Assembly (NCBI GenBank): GCA_016710985.1
Contig: JADJTX010000014.1
Location: forward strand, 62,001 to 126,000
DNA: 64,000 nt
Direction of reading: 5' to 3'
Source: Ignavibacteria bacterium
Lineage (GTDB): Bacteria > Bacteroidota > Ignavibacteria > Tepidaquicellales > Tepidaquicellaceae
This document shows, piece after piece, positions 1 to 9,336 of this stretch. Made by a program: the position numbers and the translations under genes. Within the stretch, counting starts at the first letter, position 1. Every line of letters begins with the position of its first letter. The notes below the pieces were generated by a model, which was given only the letters and a program-made list of their open reading frames with translations, was not told where the DNA came from and made no database searches.

Positions 1-1545
1 AACCAATGCAGACGGAAATATTAAATTAAAATATTTCAAGAATTTCTTTGTGCTGTCCGAAGTTTCTTCAATGGGAGATTCAGACGTTGTCTTTGTTCGG
101 ATAACTGCAAGACCGACATCATCCATCAGATAGTCAACGAGGTTTGCAAAGAAAGTAATGTTCTCTCTCGGCGGCTTGTTCTCTTCATTTGCAAAATCAC
201 CGTCACCTATTGCAATGAGCTTTACATTATCTTTGACTGATTCATTTAAACGCTGTCCGGTAAATGGAACCCATCCCTGCACAGTGTCCGTTGGCATTTC
301 CCTGTTATCATACAAGCTCTTGAATTTGCCTGAATAAATACCTCCGACTGTAAATCCTTTCTTATCAAACATTGTGTCTGCGCTTTGCTTGGTCATGTTC
401 TGAAACTGTTCAAGGTTTAGAAAGAAAAATCCCGAAGCTTCACCTGACCTGTCAGATGTAATTAACAGTGGATTAACTTTTACATTCTTTGAAGCTGTAT
501 TATTTGTATCCAGTGAACTTACAAAAGTCAAAACGACACTCTTGATATTCTGAAAAGCCGCATTTTCCCTGTCAATGTTTGTAATTACAGGAAAGTACGG
601 ATAATTGACTGATATTGGAAAACCTATCTGAGACTGAACCTGAACCTGCGAGCATTGCAGATCGCGTATGAGATCTGTTTTAATTGAGATCCCATATTGA
701 AAAAGAAGATCATCAATGTTTAATTTTATCTCGTTACCCATTACTATCTGCTGCTGAAAATTCGGCTCGATCTTATTTATTAAAAATGCAACGTTACCGC
801 CGGACATAATGAACTGGTCTATCTTGAATTTATCGCTTTCAGTAAAAGGTGTCTTAGGAGCCATTATGATCAGACATCCGAAGAGCGGGTCAATTGATTC
901 TATTGTTTTTAAATCTACAGGAACAACTTCATACTGTTCATTCAGTATGGAATTTATCTGAGTAAGCTTGGATATTTCCGGCTCACCATGACCTGTAAGA
1001 AATCCGACTTTTCTTTTAACGGTACCTGTCATCTTTTTAATAAGACTGGTTATCTCATATTCCAGATTGTCAGCGGACTGCACTACCGGGATTGTTTCCT
1101 GTTTCCCGTTGTATAAAAATACAAGACCGAGATAAGCTCTCTTTACTTCAAGCTTGTCATTATCCATTGCCTGTATCTGAACCGGCTGTATCCCGTATTT
1201 CTGCGCTTCCTTATCAAGCTCATTTCCCTCACCTTCCCCGCTTGAGGTCGGATTAAGAAACTCATAATTTAAATTTCCCTTGGAGTATGAACGGTAGTCG
1301 TCAAGTATATCCTGAACCTGTCTTCTGAGATTGTTATAAGGCGGCGGAAGATTATTGCTGAAGTATGCTTTTACAATAAGCTTATCATCAAGATTTTCTA
1401 CTATATCCTTACTGATCGGCGACAGTGTATAGCTGTTGTTCTTTGTCAGATCAGCTCTTGTAAAAACTCTTTTTGCAATTACATTAACTACTACGATGAT
1501 TCCGATTATTATTGCTACTTTTATTAGTATGTCTTTCTTATTCAT
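1..1545 (-). CDS. gldG: GldG-like ABC transporter auxiliary protein (partial)
   Basis: The frame is open from an ATG at 1543-1545 to the window edge, so the C-terminus is missing (515 codons visible). Residues about 7-26 form one membrane segment. The rest is a periplasmic domain of the kind found in Gld-type ABC auxiliary subunits, with the family motif FLTGHGEPE near residue 170. It follows gldF and gldA on the same strand, which is the usual set of three. In gliding Bacteroidetes this complex is linked to motility and T9SS function; elsewhere its substrate is unknown. The family is assigned from the motif, topology and neighbours. A motility role is inference. Confidence 0.8.
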   Translation of the reverse strand, partial: MNKKDILIKVAIIIGIIVVVNVIAKRVFTRADLTKNNSYTLSPISKDIVENLDDKLIVKAYFSNNLPPPYNNLRRQVQDILDDYRSYSKGNLNYEFLNPTSSGEGEGNELDKEAQKYGIQPVQIQAMDNDKLEVKRAYLGLVFLYNGKQETIPVVQSADNLEYEITSLIKKMTGTVKRKVGFLTGHGEPEISKLTQINSILNEQYEVVPVDLKTIESIDPLFGCLIIMAPKTPFTESDKFKIDQFIMSGGNVAFLINKIEPNFQQQIVMGNEIKLNIDDLLFQYGISIKTDLIRDLQCSQVQVQSQIGFPISVNYPYFPVITNIDRENAAFQNIKSVVLTFVSSLDTNNTASKNVKVNPLLITSDRSGEASGFFFLNLEQFQNMTKQSADTMFDKKGFTVGGIYSGKFKSLYDNREMPTDTVQGWVPFTGQRLNESVKDNVKLIAIGDGDFANEENKPPRENITFFANLVDYLMDDVGLAVIRTKTTSESPIEETSDSTKKFLKYFNLIFPSALV

Positions 1546-1595
1546 TATAACTTTTATTTTTCAACTAAATTTTAAAATGCTTTGAACAAAAATTC

Positions 1596-2306
1596 CTAAG
1601 ACCATCTTCTGCTTTCTAAAGATGTTTTTGTGAGTAATATGAAAATTGTGATACCGCTTAGATAATAAATTATGTCTCTTGAGTCAATCACGCCTCTTGC
1701 AATGCTTCCGAAATGATAATCTATGCTAATGTATTCAAGAATGGATGCAATTGATGTCGGTAAAAATACGAGAACTTTATTGAGCATGAACAATGCGAAG
1801 ACAATCAGAAAGCTGATTATAAAAGCGACGACCTGATTTTCTGTAAGTGATGAAGCGAATATTCCGATACTGATATATATTCCGCTCATGAATAACAATC
1901 CTATGTAAGCACCGATTATCGCCCCGGTATCTATCTTTCCTAAAAATGTCAGGCTGATCACATATATCAGAGTAAAAGCCAGTGCAATTGCAGTCAGAGC
2001 GAGCGCTGCAAAAAATTTTCCGAGGACGATGTCCAGATCCGAAATGGGCTTGGTCAAAAGCAATTCTATTGTACCTGATTTTTTCTCTTCTGAAAATGAC
2101 CTCATCGAAATCGCAGGGATGAAGAATAAAAAGATGAACGGTATGATATCAAAAACATTTCTCATTGTAACAACTCCGCTCAAAAACAGACTGCTGGTGA
2201 AAAACCAGCCGGTAATTATTAAGAACACTACCAAAACTATGTAAGCGACAGGTGAATTAAAATATGACCTTAGCTCTTTTCTGAATATTGTTAGTATATT
2301 TTTCAT
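1596..2306 (-). CDS. gldF: GldF-like ABC transporter permease
   Basis: A 236-residue integral membrane protein with about six hydrophobic segments. The N-terminus (FRKELRSYFNSPVAYIVL) is typical of ABC-2-type permeases of the GldF family, as is the 'SFSEEKKSGTIELLLTKPIS' loop between membrane segments. It lies 16 bp downstream of gldA and 50 bp upstream of gldG on the same strand, so the three are probably one operon. It should form the membrane channel or lever of the complex powered by GldA. Length and start (ATG) are normal for the family. Confidence 0.85.
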   Translation of the reverse strand: MKNILTIFRKELRSYFNSPVAYIVLVVFLIITGWFFTSSLFLSGVVTMRNVFDIIPFIFLFFIPAISMRSFSEEKKSGTIELLLTKPISDLDIVLGKFFAALALTAIALAFTLIYVISLTFLGKIDTGAIIGAYIGLLFMSGIYISIGIFASSLTENQVVAFIISFLIVFALFMLNKVLVFLPTSIASILEYISIDYHFGSIARGVIDSRDIIYYLSGITIFILLTKTSLESRRWS

Positions 2307-2322
2307 TGAATTTTAGATTCTC

Positions 2323-3267
2323 TTATTTAGATGATGTTAGTTGTCTGAAAATATCTTCAAGTGATGTTTCTTCCTGATGAAGCCCGAGCAGAACCATATT
2401 CATTGAAACTATTTTTCTGAATATGTCTTCGCGGGCATCAAAACCTTTACTGCCTGAAATATGAAAATGAATTGTGTTATCGTCTTCTTTGAAAATTCTT
2501 GCCTTCTCTATGTTTTTGATTGAAGACATAGCCCTCAAAACCAATTCCTTATCAATTGCATCTTTCTTCAGGATCAGATTGATCTCGACCTGACCTTTGA
2601 ATTTGTGCTGTAAGGAATCCGGAGTTCCGTCAGCAACTATCTCGCCTTTATTAATTATCAAAACCCTGTCGCACGTCGCTTCTACTTCCTGCAAAATGTG
2701 AGTAGAAAGTACAAGTGTCTTTTCTTTACCAAGATGTTTGATCAGCTTTCTGATCTCAATGATCTGATTCGGATCAAGCCCTGATGTAGGCTCATCCAGT
2801 ATTAATACTTCGGGTTCGTGTATCATTGCCTGGGCTAGACCTACTCTTTGCTTGAACCCTTTCGAAAGTTCGCCGATATCCTTATGCTGTACATCACCAA
2901 GCCCGCAGATATCAACCATTTTCTTTATAGCTTTACTCATATTAGCCTTTGGGACCGATTCCAGCTCTGCAGCAAATTCAAGATAATCAAGCACGTTCAT
3001 ATCAAGATAAAGAGGATTCTGCTCGGGAAGGTAACCGATCTTTCTCCTTACTTCCAGGGAATTCTCTTCTGTATCAAGCTCGTTCACATAGATCTTTCCG
3101 GAAGAAGGGGTCAGATATGTTGTGATCATTTTCATTGTAGTGGATTTTCCTGCACCGTTAGGTCCAAGAAATCCGACGATCTCACCTGTATTAATTTCAA
3201 ATGAAACATCATTTACTGCAGCCTGTTGCCCGTAATACTTAGTTAAGTTTTCTATTTTTATTGACAT
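2323..3267 (-). CDS. gldA: GldA-like ABC transporter ATP-binding protein
   Basis: A 314-residue ABC ATPase with a Walker A GPNGAGKS (residues 35-42), Q-loop near 83 (LPEQN), signature LSKGF (134-138), Walker B VLILDEP (154-160) and switch histidine H190. After about residue 220 a C-terminal extension typical of GldA/CcmA-like ATPases continues to the end. It is the first gene of the gldA-gldF-gldG set and should energise the GldF permease. The sequence shows an intact ATPase. The transported substrate cannot be read from it. Confidence 0.88.
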   Translation of the reverse strand: MSIKIENLTKYYGQQAAVNDVSFEINTGEIVGFLGPNGAGKSTTMKMITTYLTPSSGKIYVNELDTEENSLEVRRKIGYLPEQNPLYLDMNVLDYLEFAAELESVPKANMSKAIKKMVDICGLGDVQHKDIGELSKGFKQRVGLAQAMIHEPEVLILDEPTSGLDPNQIIEIRKLIKHLGKEKTLVLSTHILQEVEATCDRVLIINKGEIVADGTPDSLQHKFKGQVEINLILKKDAIDKELVLRAMSSIKNIEKARIFKEDDNTIHFHISGSKGFDAREDIFRKIVSMNMVLLGLHQEETSLEDIFRQLTSSK

Positions 3268-3328
3268 AATATTTTAATTGTGTAACTGCAAAAATAATTT
3301 TTATAAAAAAAAATTTCAAACCAAATTT

Positions 3329-3424
3329 GAACAATGAACAATGAACAATGAACAATGAACAATGAACAATGAATAATGAATAATGAACATTATTCAAATT
3401 ATTAATTATTAATTATTAATTATC
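3329..3424. repeat. Tandem heptamer arrays (GAACAAT and AATTATT units)
   Basis: From 3329 there are six perfect 7-bp GAACAAT units, two GAATAAT variants and a partial unit. They are followed at about 3397-3424 by roughly four AATTATT units. The second array overlaps the last codons and the stop of rfbB on the minus strand. It fills most of the gap between gldA and rfbB. Confidence 0.9.
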
Positions 3425-4440
3425 TTATCCTTGTAATTCTCTTCATAATATTTCAGATACTCACCGCTCATGACCTTTTTCCACCAGTCAACATTTTCCT
3501 TATACCAGTTGATCGTAAGCTCAATCCCCTCTTCAAAATCATACTTAGGTTTCCATCCGAGCTCTGTCATGATTTTTTCCGAATCAATGGCATAGCGCCT
3601 GTCGTGCCCGGGTCTGTCTTTTACATATTTAATATTATCTTCGGAAATGTTCAGCTTTTTTAAAATCAGCTTTACAATATCAATGTTATACCATTCATTA
3701 TTGCCTCCTACATTATATACTTCTCCGTTTTTTCCTTTCTCCAGTACTGCCATTATTGCAGAACAATGATCATCTACATAAAGCCAGTCACGGATATTCT
3801 TTCCGTCCCCGTATACCGGAAGCTGTTCACCTTCCATTGCTTTTGCGATCATAAGCGGTATCAGTTTTTCGGGAAACTGATAAGGTCCGTAATTATTCGA
3901 ACATCTTGTAATTAATATCGGAAGATCAAATGTATGATAAAAAGCATTGCATAATAAATCAGCAGAAGCTTTGCTCGCTGAATACGGACTGTTTGTTGTG
4001 ATCGGAGTTTTTTCTGTAAACTTGATCTCTTTTTTATCTTCGGGAAGAGAACCGTAAACCTCATCAGTCGAAACCTGCAGATATTTTTCAAGACCATTCT
4101 CTTTCAGTATTTCCAAAAGCACATGCGTACCGCCAACATTCGTATTTATAAATTCCTTAGCGCCGAGAATGCTTCTGTCGACGTGAGATTCAGCAGCAAA
4201 GTTTATTATTGTGTCAATATCATTTTCCTTAACTGCATTCTCAACTTCTTTTTTTTCACAAATATCTCCTTTGACAAACTTATATCTGTCATTAAACTCT
4301 ACATCAACTAAGTTTTCGAGATTACCTGCGTAAGTAAGCTTGTCAAAATTTACTATATTATAGTTAAAATTTCCGAGAGCATACTTAATAAAATTACTTC
4401 CGATAAATCCGGCACCGCCGGTTACTAAAATATTCTTCAT
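3409..4440 (-). CDS. rfbB: dTDP-glucose 4,6-dehydratase
   Basis: A 343-residue extended SDR enzyme. It has the NAD-binding GGAGFIG (residues 8-14), the TDE active-site triad (T125, D126, E127 in STDEVYG) and the catalytic Y153xxxK157. It converts dTDP-glucose to dTDP-4-keto-6-deoxyglucose, a precursor of rhamnose and other deoxysugars in LPS O-antigen or surface glycans. rfbA, rfbC and rfbD are not nearby, so it stands alone here. The last residues, IINN, and the TAA stop are encoded by the AATTATT heptamer array, so the natural C-terminus may have been altered by the repeat. The domain itself is complete. Confidence 0.93.
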   Translation of the reverse strand: MKNILVTGGAGFIGSNFIKYALGNFNYNIVNFDKLTYAGNLENLVDVEFNDRYKFVKGDICEKKEVENAVKENDIDTIINFAAESHVDRSILGAKEFINTNVGGTHVLLEILKENGLEKYLQVSTDEVYGSLPEDKKEIKFTEKTPITTNSPYSASKASADLLCNAFYHTFDLPILITRCSNNYGPYQFPEKLIPLMIAKAMEGEQLPVYGDGKNIRDWLYVDDHCSAIMAVLEKGKNGEVYNVGGNNEWYNIDIVKLILKKLNISEDNIKYVKDRPGHDRRYAIDSEKIMTELGWKPKYDFEEGIELTINWYKENVDWWKKVMSGEYLKYYEENYKDKIINN

Positions 4441-4443
4441 AAA

Positions 4444-5175
4444 TTATTTTGAAAATAAACCTACGTTCAAACCAAAGTTAACAATGAATCCGTCGGCTTT
4501 GATTCCGGAAGGCGCATTCGAAACTTCTATATCATCATCTGCATACCAGTTATTATTTACTGAGAACTGATACCCTGCATTAAGCTTTGCATATAGAAAC
4601 GGAGCTAAAAAAACACCCAGACCAATTTGAGGCCGCGCCGAATAAAACCTTACGCTAAGCTTGTGAGCAACATTATCTGATGCACTGGTTCCGTTAAACT
4701 CATTGAAAATGCTGCCCCAGTTTCCAAAGCTTGAAGTATTCTGATAAAGATCAATTGTAAGTTTCCCTGTTGCTATGTATGCGCCTAATGTTAATTCAAC
4801 GCTCTTCCCGAAAGTTTTTACATAATCCAATGATATTCCCCCTGAGCCGTAATGATAGTATGCAGTTCGTGTTACACTATCTGTTATTATCTGAGTTTGT
4901 GTGGTGAATCCTTCACCCGATCCGCCGACTCTGAGCCATCGAATACTCTTTATCGGCAGATCAACAAATCCGCCGCCGCCAAGTGTCAAGAATCCATCTT
5001 TAGATATTCCGGGAATACCTATATCCTGTAACTGCGCATTAATATCATCGGTATTATTCCAAAACCAGCCGATTGTCGGACCACCTGCTATTGAGAATCT
5101 GGGAAAAAGCTGTGAGTAAGATATGTTTTGTATTAAAAAAAGCGAAATTATTACTAATACTATTTTATATCTCAA
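4444..5175 (-). CDS. Exported beta-barrel-like protein, unknown function
   Basis: A 243-residue protein with a signal peptide (residues 1-21, ending SYSQ). Alternating Gly/aromatic-rich strands follow, and the protein ends in a hydrophobic strand (FIVNFGLNVGLFSK). This pattern fits small 8- to 10-stranded outer-membrane barrels of the Bacteroidetes group. The gene lies 3 bp upstream of rfbB on the same strand, so co-transcription is likely. No catalytic motif is visible and no function is assigned. The outer-membrane location is inferred from composition. Confidence 0.7.
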   Translation of the reverse strand: MRYKIVLVIISLFLIQNISYSQLFPRFSIAGGPTIGWFWNNTDDINAQLQDIGIPGISKDGFLTLGGGGFVDLPIKSIRWLRVGGSGEGFTTQTQIITDSVTRTAYYHYGSGGISLDYVKTFGKSVELTLGAYIATGKLTIDLYQNTSSFGNWGSIFNEFNGTSASDNVAHKLSVRFYSARPQIGLGVFLAPFLYAKLNAGYQFSVNNNWYADDDIEVSNAPSGIKADGFIVNFGLNVGLFSK

Positions 5176-5636
5176 TATTTTATTGGTTTAATTTGTGACT
5201 GAAGTTTAAAATATAACTAAACTGAAGTGAAGCAAATTAGCTAAATTAAGTTTCTAATGAAAGTAATTTTCTTATCTGAATTTAAAGGCAATCAATAGTA
5301 TACAAAACATTTTTAAAAAATTTATAATTAAAAATGAATGGTGTAACTCTAAGCTCACTTTTCTGTTGTATTCTTTAGTTTTGAGATTAATGAATGAGTT
5401 GTCGAAAATAATTCTTTTAAAAAATAAACTTACATCCTAATTAATATTCTTTTTTCAAGGTAAACCAAACAATAATTTTGCCGTACAGTAATCAAATTTA
5501 AGTTTAATGTCCACTAAAAGAAACACGCAGGTGTAGTTAATTTCAGACACTTGGTTTTAATTAGCTTTTATAAGATTAGTTATTTATTTTTGTAATAAAT
5601 TAAACGCACAATTAAACTAAACAGAAAGGACTAAAA
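5176..5636. other. Non-coding AT-rich gap
   Basis: About 460 bp between divergent genes. No conserved ORF, RNA gene or tandem array was seen. It must hold promoters in both directions. The octamer TATTTTTG at 5585-5592 resembles the Bacteroidetes -7 element (TAnnTTTG), but no matching -33 TTG was found at the usual spacing, so it is not called as a promoter. Confidence 0.5.
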
Positions 5637-6224
5637 ATGTTAAAAATAAAATTTCTTGTAATTGCTATTGCCATCAGCTTTGCAGGAATCATTTCATCCT
5701 GTTATTACGACTATGGTATTGATCCCGATACTTCTAATGTTGTAGTGACCGCATATAACAATACATACAATTTTCAAGATGTGAGTACATTTTATCTAGA
5801 TGATTCGGTATATCAAGTGGGAGGTTCCAACATTGCTAATCCTTATGAAACTACAATAATAAATACAACTAGATCAAGTTTACTTGCTCTAGGCTGGACT
5901 GAAACTGCGGATTCTGCTCTTGCTGATGTATTTGTTTCAACCGGCGTTACAACAAGCACTTATACTGTAGACAGCTATGACTACTGGTGGTACGGCGGTG
6001 GTTATTCGTGGTATTATCCACCTTACTACAGTTATTCTTATAGTTATACAACAGGAACAGTTGCAATACTAATAGCAGATCCTGATTTAGCAACAACCGA
6101 TCAATTACCAATTGAGTGGTCCGGTGTTTTAAACGGAGTAACTGGTCAGACAAATCCTGCAGGTCTAATAACAGAGGGAATTAATCAGGCATTCAGTCAG
6201 TCACCTTATTTGAAAAAAAATTAA
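5637..6224 (+). CDS. DUF4136-like lipoprotein
   Basis: A 195-residue protein with a lipoprotein signal: a hydrophobic stretch, then GIISSC with the lipidated cysteine at residue 22. The mature part starts with a segment (NFQDVSTFYLDDSVY) matching the start of DUF4136 proteins and has a Tyr/Ser/Trp-rich low-complexity middle around residues 120-140. DUF4136 lipoproteins are envelope proteins of unknown function. The next gene (6263) follows within 40 bp and encodes an exported barrel-like protein, so the two probably form a unit. The family match is moderate. Confidence 0.72.
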   Translation: MLKIKFLVIAIAISFAGIISSCYYDYGIDPDTSNVVVTAYNNTYNFQDVSTFYLDDSVYQVGGSNIANPYETTIINTTRSSLLALGWTETADSALADVFVSTGVTTSTYTVDSYDYWWYGGGYSWYYPPYYSYSYSYTTGTVAILIADPDLATTDQLPIEWSGVLNGVTGQTNPAGLITEGINQAFSQSPYLKKN

Positions 6225-6262
6225 CCGGAAGAATTAATTAAAAAACTTAAAAAGAAAAATTC

Positions 6263-6901
6263 ATGAAACTAAAATCAATCTTCATAATATTAATCACATT
6301 TTTAGTCACGTCATCTTCCTTTTCACAGCAGAAAGGAAAATACCTGGCTTCAATTTATTACAATATGTCTTTCCCTGTTGGCAGAACCAGTGATTTTATA
6401 AGCGATCCGAGTTTTGCAGGGGTATCTTTTGATGGTAAACAGTTTATCAGTAATAATACAGCCATAGGATTGCTTTTCGGATGGAATGTATTCAGTAAGA
6501 ATGAAACCGGGTTAACTCAGTATTCTTCAGGAAATGTTTCCGGTGCAGTTTACGGTAACACTGCTTATTACTATAACATATTACCTTTAATGGCAAGTGT
6601 CACCTATTTCCCAAATACAAACAGGAATGCAAAAACCAAATTCTATATGGTCGGATATGTCGGTGCGTACAGCTTCAATCAACAGTTAGAAATCGGAGTA
6701 AATACATTTGAGAATAATAACTGGCACTTTGGTCTGGCTCCTGAAATCGGCGTTTACTATCAAGCCGGCAGAACAACTAATTTAACTTTGAGCACAAGAT
6801 ACAATTATGCTTTTAGCTCAGGTGAAGCTCTAAACGGAGACGAAAGCAATTATCAGGCATGGATCAACGTTAATCTCGGTATAGGATATAACAGCTGGTA
6901 A
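6263..6901 (+). CDS. Outer-membrane beta-barrel protein, unknown function
   Basis: 212 residues, with a signal peptide at 1-21 ending SSFSQ. The mature part has alternating aromatic/glycine strands and a final strand (AWINVNLGIGYNSW) ending in an aromatic residue, as in outer-membrane barrels. It lies directly downstream of the DUF4136-like lipoprotein. A clear rho-independent terminator follows 28 bp after the stop, closing this two-gene unit. Function unknown. Confidence 0.75.
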   Translation: MKLKSIFIILITFLVTSSSFSQQKGKYLASIYYNMSFPVGRTSDFISDPSFAGVSFDGKQFISNNTAIGLLFGWNVFSKNETGLTQYSSGNVSGAVYGNTAYYYNILPLMASVTYFPNTNRNAKTKFYMVGYVGAYSFNQQLEIGVNTFENNNWHFGLAPEIGVYYQAGRTTNLTLSTRYNYAFSSGEALNGDESNYQAWINVNLGIGYNSW

Positions 6902-6929
6902 GAATAATTTCCAATCTTAACTTTTATTG

Positions 6930-6953
6930 GGGGCTTTTAAAAGCCCCTTTTTT
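6930..6953 (+). terminator. Rho-independent terminator
   Basis: The self-complementary stem GGGGCTTTTAAAAGCCCC (6930-6947) is followed by a T-run. It closes the lipoprotein/barrel unit at 5637-6901. Confidence 0.9.
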
Positions 6954-6995
6954 ATTAAACAATTTCATTTATCAAGATTTTCATTGGATTTTTTT

Positions 6996-7132
6996 TACCA
7001 CTAAGGCACGAAGGACACAAAGGGTTTCAGAGAAAGTTGAATTGTAAGAAAAAATTCTTAGCGATCTTTGCGTAAATACTTTGCGCACTTTGCGTTTAAA
7101 TACTCCTTTAAATTTCTATTGAACAATTTGAG
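6996..7132. repeat. Dispersed repeat family R1, copy a
   Basis: Starts with ACCACTAAGG and contains the phrases CACGAAGG and ACACAAAGG, and later CTTTGCGCACTTTGCG. A second copy lies at 19961-20137 with the same order of phrases and the same end (CTATTgAACAATtTGAG). The left part shows a loose 9-bp period. No ORF is present. It abuts the stop of the DUF202 gene. Confidence 0.75.
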
Positions 7133-7133
7133 T

Positions 7134-7553
7134 TTATTTGTTTAGTCCGAAAGAAAAAATATCAGAGTAAAATGAAACCAGCAATGAGAGCCCGAGCAAG
7201 CCTATGACAATTGCCAGTATAAAAGTGAATGAAATTCTTTTCTTTACTCCCGCAACCCGCAGTGATTTCAACACGAACTGATGCTGAACTGTAAATGCAA
7301 ACATATAAGCTGTTCCTATAAAAACCAGCCAGTAACCAACATTTTTCGAAGAAATATTTGAGACACCTTTTAAGACATCCATGGTTTTTAAATCCTGAAA
7401 GAATTTTGCAATCGTAAAACCAAAGCTTATCAGTGAAACTGAAGTTCTTATTGCTGCCATCAAAGTTCTTTCCTGCGCTAAGATAGTTCTTTCGTAAGCC
7501 AGCATATCAGATGTTTTAAGCTCGGTCTGAATTTGGTCTGTTTGATCCGTCAT
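7134..7553 (-). CDS. DUF202 (YidH-like) membrane protein
   Basis: 139 residues. The segment LAYERTILAQERTLMAAIRT (about 19-38) is the hallmark of DUF202/YidH proteins. Three membrane helices follow (about 38-52, 74-90 and 109-130). Such proteins are small inner-membrane proteins of unknown function and full length is normal at this size. It is flanked by dispersed repeats on both sides and is probably monocistronic. Confidence 0.85.
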   Translation of the reverse strand: MTDQTDQIQTELKTSDMLAYERTILAQERTLMAAIRTSVSLISFGFTIAKFFQDLKTMDVLKGVSNISSKNVGYWLVFIGTAYMFAFTVQHQFVLKSLRVAGVKKRISFTFILAIVIGLLGLSLLVSFYSDIFSFGLNK

Positions 7554-7613
7554 TTTTTTATATTTATTTTAAATTAAGTGATTCAAATTAACTGCTAAAT
7601 AATTGAAGTCTAT

Positions 7614-7688
7614 TTTCGCCACGAATTACACTAATTTACTCAAATTATTTTGGTAATTCGGGTAAATTCGAGAAAATTCGTGGCTATC
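7614..7688. repeat. Dispersed palindromic repeat family R2, copy a
   Basis: The left arm starts GCCACGAATTACACTAATTT and the right arm ends AAAATTCGTGGC, giving a long imperfect inverted repeat. A second copy with the same arms is at 12482-12563. Both arms have about a 9-bp period. Confidence 0.8.
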
Positions 7689-7731
7689 TCTTGCTTTCTA
7701 AAAATGAAGTGGTCAAGTTGTGTAATGTGAA

Positions 7732-8949
7732 TTAAAAATCTACTATTGATATAAATGAAATTCTGTTGGCATTTCCTTTATCGTCATTCTTATTTACTCT
7801 TACACCGTATGAATATTCAACGCCTATATTTATGATCTTACTGAAATTCATAAACATGTTTCCTGAGAAATAAAAACTGTATTTAAAAGCATCAGCCGGC
7901 TGTGATTCAAGATTCACCACATAAGTTAATCCCGGAGTAATCTGTGTTGAAATGACTTTACTCCAGTTACGGTTGTATGATACAAAGCCTCCGTAAGTCT
8001 GCAAAAGCCTGAAAATATTTTCCTGAGGATCATAAACCGCATCAAGTCCTTCACCTGTCAGAGCCTGAATGTAACTCGCTATGCCTTTTCCTCCGACAAA
8101 CTGAAAGCAAAATGTGTTTTCCTTTTGCAGAAAAAACCTTCCGCTTAACAAACCTCCGTATCCTGCCAGAACCTGTAGCTCATCGTCAGGATCTCTGATG
8201 GTAATGCTTCGAAAAACTGAAGCTAACTGCAAATGTCCTTTATCTTCACCCTTCTGAAATTTTATCCGAGCTGTTATATCCGGAAAACTCTGAAAATACG
8301 GACTTATTTCTATTGTGTCAGGGTTTGTTATATCAGGGTTAGGAGTTTCCACTGCGAATGCGTAGCGCACTGAATTTTTTGCAGGAGGTTCAAATCTTAT
8401 CTGAATTGCTTTTTCAGTTACAGAACTGTTTGGTCCGTCTTTATCCACTGTTTTAGGAACTGCCTCAGGATCTCCGAATACTGACCATGCGCGTCCAAGC
8501 AGAAAATTTTCTATAACTGCATAAGCCAGCCTGAGTCTGAAATTATTACTGGCTCCCTGAAAATCTGCTTCGATTTTTGCGAACACATTTCCAATGACAG
8601 TATTTTTATAAATTTCTACTGCAAGTCGGGATTGATAAGCACTCAGGAAAAATCTGGGTTCACTGGCATTATCATTTCCGACAGGAATATCATAAGTAGA
8701 GAAAGTTGATTTTGACTGGAGTCCGTTAAAGTCATAAGCTCCGTTTAATCTTACAGATCCTTTAATTCTTAAATAAGAGTCACCGTCTTTTGATCTGATT
8801 AAAAATCCGGAATTAGGAGGAAAGTCCTGAGGCTGTTTGTCAACTATGGCTACGGAATCTTTCAAGCATTTTCAAGAATCTTCCTGAGAAACTAACAATC
8901 CAGGGATAAAAAAAATTGTTAAAAAAATTAAGAGTAAAATTATCTTCAA
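7732..8949 (-). CDS. DcaP-like outer-membrane porin, interrupted by an in-frame TGA
   Basis: The conserved body (377 codons, 7732-8865) has the features of DcaP-type trimeric porins: an early barrel strand GDSYLRIKGSVRLNGAYDF and a LGRAWSVFGDPEAVP segment. It has no signal peptide of its own. Directly upstream in the same frame a TTG at 8947-8949 opens a classic signal peptide (KIILLLIFLTIFF...LLVSQEDS), which is followed by TGA at 8872-8874 and three codons later by the body. Restoring one codon would give a normal exported porin. As read, either the gene is dead, the stop is read through, or the base is wrong. The only downstream start (TTG at 8865) would give an unexported protein. Confidence 0.75.
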
Positions 8950-9035
8950 GCTGAATTTTTTCTTTGGTCAAAATAACTCTTATAAAATATTATTTATACA
9001 CTAAACTTTTAATCCTGCTTTAAAAAATTTTTAAT

Positions 9036-9185
9036 ACACGATGATTTCTGGGGAACACGGATATAACTGATTTTGCTGATATTCATCGATAATTATAAAA
9101 ATTAGAAAAATCAAAATCTCAAAATTACAATATAAGTTAGATCCAATTGAGCATTTTACAACAAAAAAACCGTTATTTTTCTACT
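9036..9185. repeat. Dispersed repeat family R3, copy a
   Basis: Starts ACACGATGATTTCTGGGGAA and shares the order ACACGGAT...GATTTTG...GATATTC with the copy at 20768-20945. Similarity appears to run on into the AT-rich tail (AAGTTAGAT). It occupies most of the gap 8950-9336; no gene was seen there. Confidence 0.75.
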
Positions 9186-9336
9186 TTGCTTCTTCCAAAA
9201 ATTATACATAGCTTAATTTAAAAATGACAGCCACAATAAATTTTGAATCTTTAATTAAACATATTTTTGGTAAATTAACATAACCCGTTCTGATTCAAAA
9301 TTAACAAAAAACAAATAAGTTTTACTTAAAATCATT

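Noticed and set aside
3329..3424. Repeat arrays as CRISPR
   Set aside because: Units are 7-9 bp and directly adjacent, with no spacers or cas genes.
5540..5600. Bacteroidetes-type promoter before the DUF4136-like gene
   Set aside because: A TAnnTTTG-like box is present, but no TTG at the expected spacing.
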